The position numbers were made by a program, and so were the translations under genes. Shown piece after piece: positions 1 to 8,181 of a stretch of 64,000 nucleotides of DNA (position 1 is the stretch's first letter; each line of letters begins with the position of its first letter). Source of the stretch: Klebsiella sp. BIGb0138 (GTDB taxonomy: Bacteria; Pseudomonadota; Gammaproteobacteria; Enterobacterales; Enterobacteriaceae); assembly GCF_004342285.1 (NCBI RefSeq), contig NZ_SMCV01000001.1:434001-498000 (forward strand), in the 5' to 3' direction. The notes under the pieces are model-generated. The model was given only the letters and a program-made list of their open reading frames with translations. It searched no databases and had not been told where the DNA came from.

Positions 1-1008
1 CAGGACGGTACAACACTCATCTGCTGCCCGCCGGCCTCTGCGGTGAAGCTCCCCCCTATACAAGCAGACTAGTCAGCCCGGCGCAAAAAAGCGAAAAACA
101 GAGGTATATCAGCAGACATAGCTCTGTTTTCAGACTTGCCCTCTACAGTTCAAATGGCAGAATGATCCCATTACTTTCGCCATTTTTCCTCATGCTATCC
201 ATCAGGACTTTCTCATTTGCTCAGCGGTCTCGCGACAAGCCGGGCCACAGGAACAGAACGATGCTTAAAACCATGGAGTAAACACCACCCACCGGTAACC
301 AGGCGTTACTGAGATGACATCAAAATCGCTCAACAACGATAACCCAGAGGAAATGGCAACGCTCCGCGAATCATTTCTTCTTTATAGCGGATTGACTCCG
401 CCTTCTATGATGCCACTCAGCCGATGCTCTGTTGGGGCCAAATGTTGATCTGTCTCAATAATGCATTCGTGCCACAGATGAATTACGCGCGCATTATAGC
501 CCCGGTCTGTAAGAATAAAAATGAAAAAGCATGATGAATCCGTTCTGGTAAAAATTAAGCATCCGCGAGACATTATTTGAACACTTAAGCAATCAACGTA
601 CAACACACTGATTTAAAACAAAAAACAATCATACTGACAAACAATTGATATAGTAATGACGAATGGTTTTTCAGGAAACGTTCGGAAAATATATAAACGG
701 ATACAATATGAACAGACGTTACACACTTTTCAACGGACCTGGCTGGCGCCATGAAACGGGAATATTAACTAGCGTAAAAACATCAGGGACTATTATTGTG
801 CTAACTTATTTAAAATGATAATGATTGCTATTTCCAATAAAACACCACACCGCTGACGCTCATAAAACAGGCGTTATACATAGATGAACGGGCTGTTTCC
901 ACGGCTCATGCTTATATTCAGCAACGGTAAAGCAGATGACCCCTACGGCAAGCCAGTGTAAAATCAGCCATTATATATAGCGGGGAACAACAAACCCGGA
1001 GGATGAAT
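1..1008. other. non-coding stretch upstream of uge
   Basis: I see no convincing gene here. The longest frame (382-606, minus strand) has no recognisable domain and no good ribosome binding site. The DNA is AT-rich towards uge, and the region presumably holds the uge promoter. No his genes, O-antigen genes or clear IS ends can be recognised. It may be decayed mobile DNA. Confidence 0.5.
817..835. promoter_or_regulatory. possible Fur-box half site upstream of uge
   Basis: The first nine bases, GATAATGAT, match one half of the classical Fur box, but the second half matches poorly. It lies about 175 bp before the uge start in AT-rich DNA. A single half match can easily arise by chance in such DNA, so this is only a candidate. 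Confidence 0.15.
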
Positions 1009-2013
1009 ATGAAGTTTTTAGTCACTGGAGCCGCAGGATTCATCGGCTTTCATACCAGTCAGCGCCTTCTGGAGGCGGGCCACGAGGTTGTTGGCATCGA
1101 CAACATGAACGATTACTACGATGTCAATCTCAAGCAGTCTCGCCTGGATTTACTGCAATCCCCCCTGTTCAGCTTCCACAAAATCGATCTTGCCGATCGG
1201 GAAGGCATGGCTGAGCTTTTCGTGAGCGAGAAATTTGACCGCGTGATCCACCTGGCTGCGCAGGCCGGCGTGCGCTACTCGCTGGAAAATCCGCATGCCT
1301 ATGCCGATGCCAACCTGATCGGTTACCTGAACATTCTGGAAGGCTGCCGGCATAACAAGGTACAGCACCTGCTGTACGCCTCTTCCAGTTCGGTGTATGG
1401 CCTGAACCGCAAAATGCCTTTTTCAACCGACGATTCGGTCGACCATCCGGTCTCGCTGTATGCGGCAACCAAAAAAGCCAATGAACTGATGGCACATACC
1501 TATTCCCATCTCTATGGCATCCCGACCACCGGTTTACGCTTCTTCACCGTATATGGCCCGTGGGGACGCCCGGACATGGCGCTGTTCAAATTTACCAGGG
1601 CGATGCTGGAAGGTAAGAGTATCGATGTCTACAACTACGGTAAGATGAAGCGCGACTTCACCTATATCGATGACATCGTGGAAGCGATTATTCGCGTGCA
1701 GGATGTCATTCCGCAGCCGGATCCGGAGTGGAGCGTAGAGAATGGCTCGCCGGCCACCAGCTCGGCGCCCTACCGCGTTTATAATATCGGCAACAGTTCG
1801 CCGGTCGAGCTGATGGATTACATCACCGCTCTCGAAGAGGCTCTGGGAATGATCGCTGAGAAAAACATGATGCCGATCCAGCCGGGAGATGTGCTGGAAA
1901 CCAGCGCAGACACGAAGCCGCTGTATGATCTGGTTGGCTTTAAACCGCAGACGTCGGTCAAGGATGGCGTGAAGAACTTCGTGGATTGGTATCGAGAGTT
2001 CTATCGCGCCTGA
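1009..2013 (+). CDS. uge: UDP-glucuronate/UDP-galacturonate 4-epimerase
   Basis: This is an extended short-chain dehydrogenase of 334 residues that interconverts UDP-glucuronate and UDP-galacturonate, supplying galacturonate for capsule or LPS core. The NAD-binding glycine motif GAAGFIG is at residues 7-13, SSSSVYG carries the catalytic Ser region, and YAATK is the YxxxK catalytic pair. Length and sequence resemble Klebsiella Uge. An ATG at 1003 directly abuts the GGAGG at 998-1002, so the ATG at 1009 with a 6-nt gap is the better start. GC content is higher than in the following acyltransferase. It probably works with Ugd, which makes UDP-glucuronate, although the two genes are about 17 kb apart with accessory DNA between them. 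Confidence 0.92.
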   Translation: MKFLVTGAAGFIGFHTSQRLLEAGHEVVGIDNMNDYYDVNLKQSRLDLLQSPLFSFHKIDLADREGMAELFVSEKFDRVIHLAAQAGVRYSLENPHAYADANLIGYLNILEGCRHNKVQHLLYASSSSVYGLNRKMPFSTDDSVDHPVSLYAATKKANELMAHTYSHLYGIPTTGLRFFTVYGPWGRPDMALFKFTRAMLEGKSIDVYNYGKMKRDFTYIDDIVEAIIRVQDVIPQPDPEWSVENGSPATSSAPYRVYNIGNSSPVELMDYITALEEALGMIAEKNMMPIQPGDVLETSADTKPLYDLVGFKPQTSVKDGVKNFVDWYREFYRA

Positions 2014-2308
2014 CTGGTGTTTTAAAGAATAAGGGCCTGCAGTATATAGGCTCTTATTCTTATTAATGTTACTCAAGCTATGTTTAATAAACCAAACTAA
2101 CTCATCATACTAACCACCAGAAATTCCCTGTCATTTTTGTGGTCACTAATTATATTAGGGGTTAACAATGTTGTTTCTAATCCTGTAACCATAGACAAAA
2201 GCCTTATAATATGTAGGACTTAATGCGATTTATGTATTGACGATAAGAAAATTAAAAATGATAATCAAAGAAATTTATCTAGCATAATTTTAAATGACAG
2301 GTGAAAAA

Positions 2309-3313
2309 ATGAGAGAAGTATGGGTCGACTATGCCAAGGCGCTAGGAATCATTTTAGTCGTGGCAGGCCATGTTAACAGAGGTCTCTATAGTTCCGGAAT
2401 CTACATTTCAAAGCAATTTTATACTTTATTCGATAGTATTATTTATACTTTTCACATGCCGCTTTTTTTCTTTTTATCCGGTCTTTTCTTCGTAAAATCA
2501 ATAGACAGAAAAGGTAAGAAATCATTCTTCATAGATAAAATTGATACAATATTTTATCCATATGTTCTATGGTCCCTTTTCCAAGGCGGGATTGAAGTTA
2601 TTCTTTCAAAGTATACCAATTCTAAAACTGAACTTACTGATGTCCTTTCTTTTCTTATCTATCCAAGAGCTCAATTTTGGTTTCTTTATGCTTTACTAAT
2701 GATATTTATTGTTGCTGCATTAATTTATAAAAGAGATAGCTTTTCAAAATCACTTCCACTTATCATTTTATTATCCTTTGTCATCTACATATTCAGCAAT
2801 GCAACTGGAACATCGTTTCATATTAATTACATCACAAACTATATTATCTTCTTTTTTATGGGCTGTATATATCATAAATTATCGCTGACCGAAAAAATAA
2901 ACTCTGGATGGGGATCTTTATTGCTAATATTTTTAATTTTCGGTATTGCGCAATACATCTTCCACATCAAATTGGGGTTGATTTATATGGATACCGGGTT
3001 ATTCACATTTGCTCTAGCGACAATTGGTATAACTTTCATCACATTGTTATCAATGCAACTTGAGAAAATAAAAATACATACATTAGAGACCATAGGTACT
3101 CTGAGTATGGTAATATATTTGCTACATATTTTATCGGCAAGTGGTACAAGAATAATACTCAGCAAATTCCTGCACATACAGAATTGGTACATCCATATTA
3201 TTACAGGCATTTCCATTGGTATTATAGCGCCGGTAGCTGTCTACTTCTTTACAAAGAGGTATAATATAAATTTTTTATTCTCATTCCCTCGAAAAAAGAA
3301 AATGTCGAGTTAA
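2309..3313 (+). CDS. acyltransferase family 3 membrane protein
   Basis: This multi-pass integral membrane protein of 334 residues belongs to the acyltransferase-3 family (OafA/WecH/NodX group), which transfers acetyl or other acyl groups to surface glycans at the inner membrane. The N-terminus has the family signature VDYAKALGIILVVAGH with the conserved His, followed by HMPLFFFLSGLFF and about nine to ten hydrophobic segments. An AGGTG ribosome binding site sits just before the ATG at 2309; the in-frame ATG at 2294 has none. The gene is AT-rich compared with uge and ends in a hairpin shared with the convergent secretion operon. The substrate cannot be told from sequence. Confidence 0.8.
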   Translation: MREVWVDYAKALGIILVVAGHVNRGLYSSGIYISKQFYTLFDSIIYTFHMPLFFFLSGLFFVKSIDRKGKKSFFIDKIDTIFYPYVLWSLFQGGIEVILSKYTNSKTELTDVLSFLIYPRAQFWFLYALLMIFIVAALIYKRDSFSKSLPLIILLSFVIYIFSNATGTSFHINYITNYIIFFFMGCIYHKLSLTEKINSGWGSLLLIFLIFGIAQYIFHIKLGLIYMDTGLFTFALATIGITFITLLSMQLEKIKIHTLETIGTLSMVIYLLHILSASGTRIILSKFLHIQNWYIHIITGISIGIIAPVAVYFFTKRYNINFLFSFPRKKKMSS

Positions 3314-3327
3314 GAATATAATATATT

Positions 3328-3359
3328 AAAACTAGCCAGAATATGGACTGGCTAGTTTT
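3328..3359. terminator. bidirectional Rho-independent terminator
   Basis: A perfect 12-bp stem, AAAACTAGCCAG paired with CTGGCTAGTTTT, has an 8-nt loop and A/T runs on both sides. It lies between the convergent acyltransferase and TolC-like genes and can serve both strands. Confidence 0.85.
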
Positions 3360-3371
3360 ATTCTACAAGCC

Positions 3372-4754
3372 CTAATTTACACGCTGTGAAGAAAAATACC
3401 CTGCCACTTGAGAAATATCCTTTTCACTCAAAGTTCCGGAGTCACTAAGCAGTGAGATCCATGATTTAATGTAAGTGTACTTCGCTTCAGCAAGATCCCG
3501 CCGTGCGCTATAAAGTTGCTGTTCGGCGTTCAGAACATCAACGTTCACACGCTGGCCCGCAAGAACACTTTTACGCGTTGCCTCAACCTGAGTTGTCGCT
3601 GATTTAACCGCATAATCATAAGCAAGAAGCTTCGCCTGGCTACTGATACACAAATTAAACTGCTTACGTAAGTCATTAATAACACTACCCACTTGCGCAT
3701 CCAGCTCATACTTTGCCTGGCCATAACGCGCCGCCGCCTGCCGGGTTGATGCTGCAACTCCGCCCCCTGAATAGATAGGCATACTCACTTGTACGCCAAT
3801 ACTATCCGTTCGGTATTTCTGATTTACCGTGTTGTCACTGCTAGAATCATTCTCTGAATGCGAAGCATAGAGCTGAACCTGTGGCATAAAACCTGCGCGG
3901 TTTCTTTCCACCTCATATTTGGCGGCATCAACACCATGTCGGGATGACATAAGAAGCGGATTTTGCTTCATGGCAATCTGCTGCCAGTCCTCAAATTTGG
4001 TGGGTTGTAACGGTCTCACCTGAAATTTACCGGCACGCAGAGTCTGGAGATCGTCCAGTTGCTCAAGAGGAATACCGATAATCACCTCAAGGTCACGCTG
4101 TGCGGAATCTAATGCATCCCGAGCTTCTATAAGCTGGGCCTCCGCCAGGCTATAACGAGCCTGGGTCTCAGCGACATCAGTGACGGTTCCCTCACCGGCA
4201 CTGACCAAACGATCGTTCAGTGCTAACTGCTCTTTATAAGCCTCCCTTTGCGCCTCGGCTAAAGCGATTTGATCTTTGGCGTAGGCCACCCCGACATAGG
4301 CCGTAATCACACGCACGGCCAGATCAAGATATTTCCCACGGTACTTTTCATCCGCCATCAGAGATTGTGCAACACCGGATTTATATTTTGCATATGCCTC
4401 ATAATCAAAAAGAGGTTGAGTCAATGTCACTGACCCCGCATAACTCCGGTATTGCTGTCGTTTTGTCACATCACTGACGTTGCCAAAAATATCACTCGCC
4501 TGGTATTTTTGTGTTTGCCAGTTACGAGGAGCATTTTGGTAATTCAAAGAAACCTTCGGTAAAAGACCGGCTCTACCGATGTTCTCAGTTTCATTCCCTG
4601 CCTCTTTTTCTTTAATTGCAGCCTGAAAAGTTGGATCTTTCTCCAGAGCCAGGGAGTATGCATCCAGAATCCCTAACGAATAAGCAGGTGCAGAGATCAT
4701 AAGCGTCAATGAACTTATGGCCAGACCATAAATCTGCCGTTTAACCTGAATCAA
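3372..4754 (-). CDS. TolC-family outer membrane protein of type I secretion system (LipD/PrtF-like)
   Basis: Outer membrane channel of the secretion module, 460 residues, with a signal peptide ending near SAPAYS. It contains two repeated TolC-type halves with long helical, Gln/Ala-rich stretches. The dedicated PrtF/LipD type is the best fit because the gene follows the ABC and fusion-protein genes directly. The start is unusual: a TTG at 4754, only 2 nt after the stop of the upstream gene, whose last codons GAG GAA form the ribosome binding site, suggesting translational coupling. Having its own TolC makes the module independent of the chromosomal tolC. The operon ends in the hairpin at 3328-3359. 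Confidence 0.88.
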   Translation of the reverse strand: MIQVKRQIYGLAISSLTLMISAPAYSLGILDAYSLALEKDPTFQAAIKEKEAGNETENIGRAGLLPKVSLNYQNAPRNWQTQKYQASDIFGNVSDVTKRQQYRSYAGSVTLTQPLFDYEAYAKYKSGVAQSLMADEKYRGKYLDLAVRVITAYVGVAYAKDQIALAEAQREAYKEQLALNDRLVSAGEGTVTDVAETQARYSLAEAQLIEARDALDSAQRDLEVIIGIPLEQLDDLQTLRAGKFQVRPLQPTKFEDWQQIAMKQNPLLMSSRHGVDAAKYEVERNRAGFMPQVQLYASHSENDSSSDNTVNQKYRTDSIGVQVSMPIYSGGGVAASTRQAAARYGQAKYELDAQVGSVINDLRKQFNLCISSQAKLLAYDYAVKSATTQVEATRKSVLAGQRVNVDVLNAEQQLYSARRDLAEAKYTYIKSWISLLSDSGTLSEKDISQVAGYFSSQRVN

Positions 4755-4756
4755 GA

Positions 4757-6088
4757 TTATTCCTCAGTCAATGATGTATGAGCGCGATCTAAAATTGGCT
4801 TGAACAAATAGCTCAGCAATGAACGTGACCCTGTTTTGACGAATACTTCTACTGGCATACCCGGTTTGATATCCGCGCCGCTCAGCATTTTGAGTCCTTC
4901 AGGTGTCACCGTTACCTGCATCTGGTAATAAGGTTCCCCGGTCCCCTTATCAACCAAACGGTCGGCAGAAATCAATGTAACGGTTCCCGGTATTTTTGGG
5001 GTTTTGTTCTGATTAAATGCAGTAAACATTAACTCAACAGGCAGACCGCTATAGACTTTGTCAATCATTTCTACTTTGAGCCGGGAATCAACCACAAGAG
5101 AAGCTTCACTTGGCACAATATCCATCAGGTGGTCCCCTGCACCTACTACGCCACCCTGGGTAAAGATGCTCAACCCTACAACAGTGCCGTCAACCGGGGA
5201 AACGATGGAAGTATTGCCAAGATCATAATTTGCCATTTCAAGCTTATTCTTGAAATCATTGGCATCCATTTGGGTTTGTGCAAGTTGGGTTCTGACTTCG
5301 CGTTGATAATCAGCATAGCGTTGATCGATACGTTGCTGCGATTCGAGGAGTTGCTTCTGGAGTTGTCCAATACGCCCTATCGTTTCGTCAATGCTACTAT
5401 TAATTTCTGCAAACTGACGTTGTGCCTCCAGATAGCGGTTTCTCGGTAAATAGCCCTCAGTAGCCAGCTGCTTCATGCTACTCATTTGTTCACGGATACT
5501 GCCCAACTGGATTTGTTTGTTAGCACGGGAGTCCTGCAACCCCTTTAACTGAAAACGAATGCCATCTATCGATTGTTTAAAGCCATCAACTTCGCTGCGC
5601 AGGGCTTGCTGGCGAGAAGAAAAAAGTTGTACCTGCAGAGCAATAATTTCCGCGACCCGCGGATCATCTTTGAGAGTATCAAAAACGGGTGAAAAGCGAA
5701 TCTTGCTCAGATTATCCCGTTCCGCCAGTAAACGACCTTCAGTAGCCAGAGTGGTGTAATATTGGTCTTTTAAGGAGTCGACCTGCGCCTGCGCCTGGAC
5801 CTGACTCATTTGCACCAACACTTCGCCAGCCTTAACTTTATCCCCTTCTTTTACATCTATTTTTCTGACAACCCCCCCTGCTGGGGATTGAATTGTTTTA
5901 CGGTTCCCTGAAACTGTAACAGACCCGGGTGATGCGACACCTTTATCCAGCGGCGCCAGACTCGCCCACATAAAAAACCCCACCAAACCAATGCCAATAA
6001 CCAGCCACCCCAGACGAGTAAACTTGCGTTCATCCGTCGATGATTGCTCAGCATTATTTCCCTGCGGTATATTGACCTGCACAGACAT
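4757..6088 (-). CDS. HlyD-family membrane fusion protein (LipC/PrtE-like)
   Basis: Periplasmic adaptor of 443 residues joining the ABC transporter to the outer membrane channel. A short cytoplasmic tail is followed by one transmembrane segment (LGWLVIGIGLVGFFMWASL), a biotinyl-lipoyl half (GGVVRKIDVKEGDKVKAGEVL), a long coiled-coil hairpin and the second lipoyl half (IVSPVDGTVVGL), then a beta-barrel domain. This is the order typical of PrtE/HasE/LipC. The ATG at 6088 has AAGGAG five bases upstream; the GTG six bases earlier is too close to that site. It lies 83 bp downstream of the ABC gene and 2 bp before the TolC-like gene, so it is in one operon. Confidence 0.9.
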   Translation of the reverse strand: MSVQVNIPQGNNAEQSSTDERKFTRLGWLVIGIGLVGFFMWASLAPLDKGVASPGSVTVSGNRKTIQSPAGGVVRKIDVKEGDKVKAGEVLVQMSQVQAQAQVDSLKDQYYTTLATEGRLLAERDNLSKIRFSPVFDTLKDDPRVAEIIALQVQLFSSRQQALRSEVDGFKQSIDGIRFQLKGLQDSRANKQIQLGSIREQMSSMKQLATEGYLPRNRYLEAQRQFAEINSSIDETIGRIGQLQKQLLESQQRIDQRYADYQREVRTQLAQTQMDANDFKNKLEMANYDLGNTSIVSPVDGTVVGLSIFTQGGVVGAGDHLMDIVPSEASLVVDSRLKVEMIDKVYSGLPVELMFTAFNQNKTPKIPGTVTLISADRLVDKGTGEPYYQMQVTVTPEGLKMLSGADIKPGMPVEVFVKTGSRSLLSYLFKPILDRAHTSLTEE

Positions 6089-6171
6089 ACCCACTCCTTC
6101 GACTACTAACGGCGAATATCTTCCGCCGGCAAGATCGCGTTTTGGTTAATTGGTGCTTCCGGATTATTGCC

Positions 6172-7911
6172 TTAATGTATATCGCTGTTCACCGCATGCG
6201 CAGCCTGTTGCTGCGCGGCCTGAGCTTTTTGCGCATTCGCCAGAGCCTGCAGCACCTGATTAGTCGGCCCAAAAGCGTTCACCTTACCGCTAACCAGTAA
6301 TAGTAACTTGCTGGTCATCGACAGCAGATTGGTACGATGAGTAATGAGTACCACCGTTTTTTTACGTTGCCTTAGTAAGGCAATCGCCTGGTTCAACGCT
6401 AGCTCTCCGGCATCATCAAGGTTAGAGTTAGGCTCATCGAGAACAATTAATGATGGATCGCCGTACAATGCGCGGGCAAGGCCAATACGCTGTTTTTGTC
6501 CACCCGACAGACCGGCCCCACTATTACCGATTACGGTGTCATATCCGTGCGGAAAACGTAAAATGAGTTCATGCACGCCAGCAAGCCTGGCTGCATCAAT
6601 CACTTTTTCGGCATCGACCTCGCTGAATCGAGCAATATTCTCAGCAATTGTACCGGCAAATAATTCAATATCCTGTGGTAAATAACCGATGTAGGGACCG
6701 AGTTCGTCTTTGTTCCACTGATAAATATCCGCATTATCCAGGCGTACAATTCCCTCACCGACTGGCCAGATACCCACCATTAAACGTGCCAGCGTCGATT
6801 TCCCAGAAGCGCTTGGGCCAATAATCCCGAGGACATCGCCAGGCTGGATTGAAAACGAAACATTATGCAACACTGCTTCACCCTGAGAGCCAGGAGGCGT
6901 CGCGGAAACATTCTCGACAGAGAGGGCCCCCTCCGGAGCGGGTAAAGACATGTTTGTACCGCGCGGTGGATTTTGCTCAAGTAATTTCACCAGGCGCTGG
7001 TAGGAAAGCTTTGCTGAACTCCAGCTTTTCCAGACGTTAATCACTTGCTCAATAGGTGCGAGCGTTCTACCCATAAGAATGGAGCCAGCAATCATCATCC
7101 CAGGAGTAATATGACCATCGATCGCTAACCATCCCCCCAGACCCAGAACAAGTGATTGCAATGACAGGCGAACAAATTTAGTGATAGACGTTACGCTGCT
7201 TGCTCTTTCACTGGCAATGCGCTGGCTATTAAGAAATCTCTGATGTAGTTCGTACCAACGGCGCTTTATGTTAGGTAGCATACCCAGAGCTTCAATCACT
7301 TCGGCATTGCGCAAATTAGTACTTGCCAGACTCCCTGACTGCAATGCCAGCTTGCTGGCCTCGGACAATGGTTTTTTTGAAACCATTTCATTGACGACGG
7401 CCAAAGCAACCAATAGCAACGAACCAATGAGAGCAAACAAGCCGAGCCAAGGATTGAAAAGGAAAATCACCAGAAGATAGATGGGAAACCATGGGGCATC
7501 AAAAAAGGCAAACAGCGCGTTCCCGGTCAGAAACTGACGCACATTGGTCAAATCATTCAACATGTTCCCGGCATCGGCTGACTTATTCTTCAGATTCTCT
7601 TCGTACGCAGCGGTGTAAACTCGCGAATTCAAACGCATATCCAGCTGAGAACCTATGCGAATAACCACCATGCTACGCGCATACTCTAACAACGCCATCA
7701 TCCCGAACATGCCAAGCATGATCAAAGTCAGCATTAAAAGCGTAATTTCGTTACCTGACGGTAGCACCCGGTCGTAGACCTGGAGCATATAAATTGAGGG
7801 TACCAGCATTAATATGTTGATGAACGCAGTAAAAACACCAACAGTCCAAAATATTTTGCTGCGTGTACGAATTACATCTGCGATTTCATTCCGCGGTATA
7901 AAATGTTCCAC
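6172..7911 (-). CDS. type I secretion ABC transporter permease/ATPase (LipB/PrtD-like)
   Basis: Inner membrane exporter of 579 residues. The N-terminal half has the transmembrane domain; the C-terminal half is an ATPase with Walker A GPSASGKST (365-373), signature LSGGQ (468-472) and Walker B SLIVLDEP (487-494). It lacks the peptidase-like N-terminal domain of HlyB and so belongs to the PrtD/HasD/LipB/RsaD class that exports RTX proteases, lipases and S-layer proteins by an uncleaved C-terminal signal. The start is a GTG at 7911 with AAGGGA upstream. The C-terminal tail is rich in Ala and Gln. It follows the S-layer-like gene on the same strand, which is its probable substrate. Confidence 0.93.
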   Translation of the reverse strand: MEHFIPRNEIADVIRTRSKIFWTVGVFTAFINILMLVPSIYMLQVYDRVLPSGNEITLLMLTLIMLGMFGMMALLEYARSMVVIRIGSQLDMRLNSRVYTAAYEENLKNKSADAGNMLNDLTNVRQFLTGNALFAFFDAPWFPIYLLVIFLFNPWLGLFALIGSLLLVALAVVNEMVSKKPLSEASKLALQSGSLASTNLRNAEVIEALGMLPNIKRRWYELHQRFLNSQRIASERASSVTSITKFVRLSLQSLVLGLGGWLAIDGHITPGMMIAGSILMGRTLAPIEQVINVWKSWSSAKLSYQRLVKLLEQNPPRGTNMSLPAPEGALSVENVSATPPGSQGEAVLHNVSFSIQPGDVLGIIGPSASGKSTLARLMVGIWPVGEGIVRLDNADIYQWNKDELGPYIGYLPQDIELFAGTIAENIARFSEVDAEKVIDAARLAGVHELILRFPHGYDTVIGNSGAGLSGGQKQRIGLARALYGDPSLIVLDEPNSNLDDAGELALNQAIALLRQRKKTVVLITHRTNLLSMTSKLLLLVSGKVNAFGPTNQVLQALANAQKAQAAQQQAAHAVNSDIH

Positions 7912-8124
7912 TCTCTTTCCCTTAATTTTTGGGTATCCTCAGCCACGTGCCCCTGCTAAACACAGGGGAATCTGGCACTCACCACCGGCCGGAGATATCT
8001 TATATATAAATAGGAAAAGACCTAAATATCAAGCCAAAAGCAATATTTTTTATAGTCACAAAGATAACCACAAAATAAACAATGTTTAATAAAATAGAAA
8101 TAATAGGAGTTACATCACAATATT

Positions 8125-8153
8125 AAAGCGGAGAGGTTTCCCTCCCCGCTTTT
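8125..8153 (-). terminator. hairpin between secreted-protein and transporter genes
   Basis: On the minus strand a 12-bp stem beginning AAAGCGGGGAGG closes on a GAAA tetraloop, followed by a weak U-rich tract. On the plus strand the same hairpin is followed by TTTTTT. Placed 28 nt after the stop of the S-layer-like gene and about 215 nt before the transporter start, it probably lets only part of the transcripts continue, keeping the substrate well above the exporter. That role is inferred. Confidence 0.7.
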
Positions 8154-8181
8154 TTACAGACTTAGACTTGCAAAACTTTAA

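Noticed and set aside
382-606. 74-residue frame near the left edge
   Set aside because: No good start context or recognisable family; the composition looks like chance.
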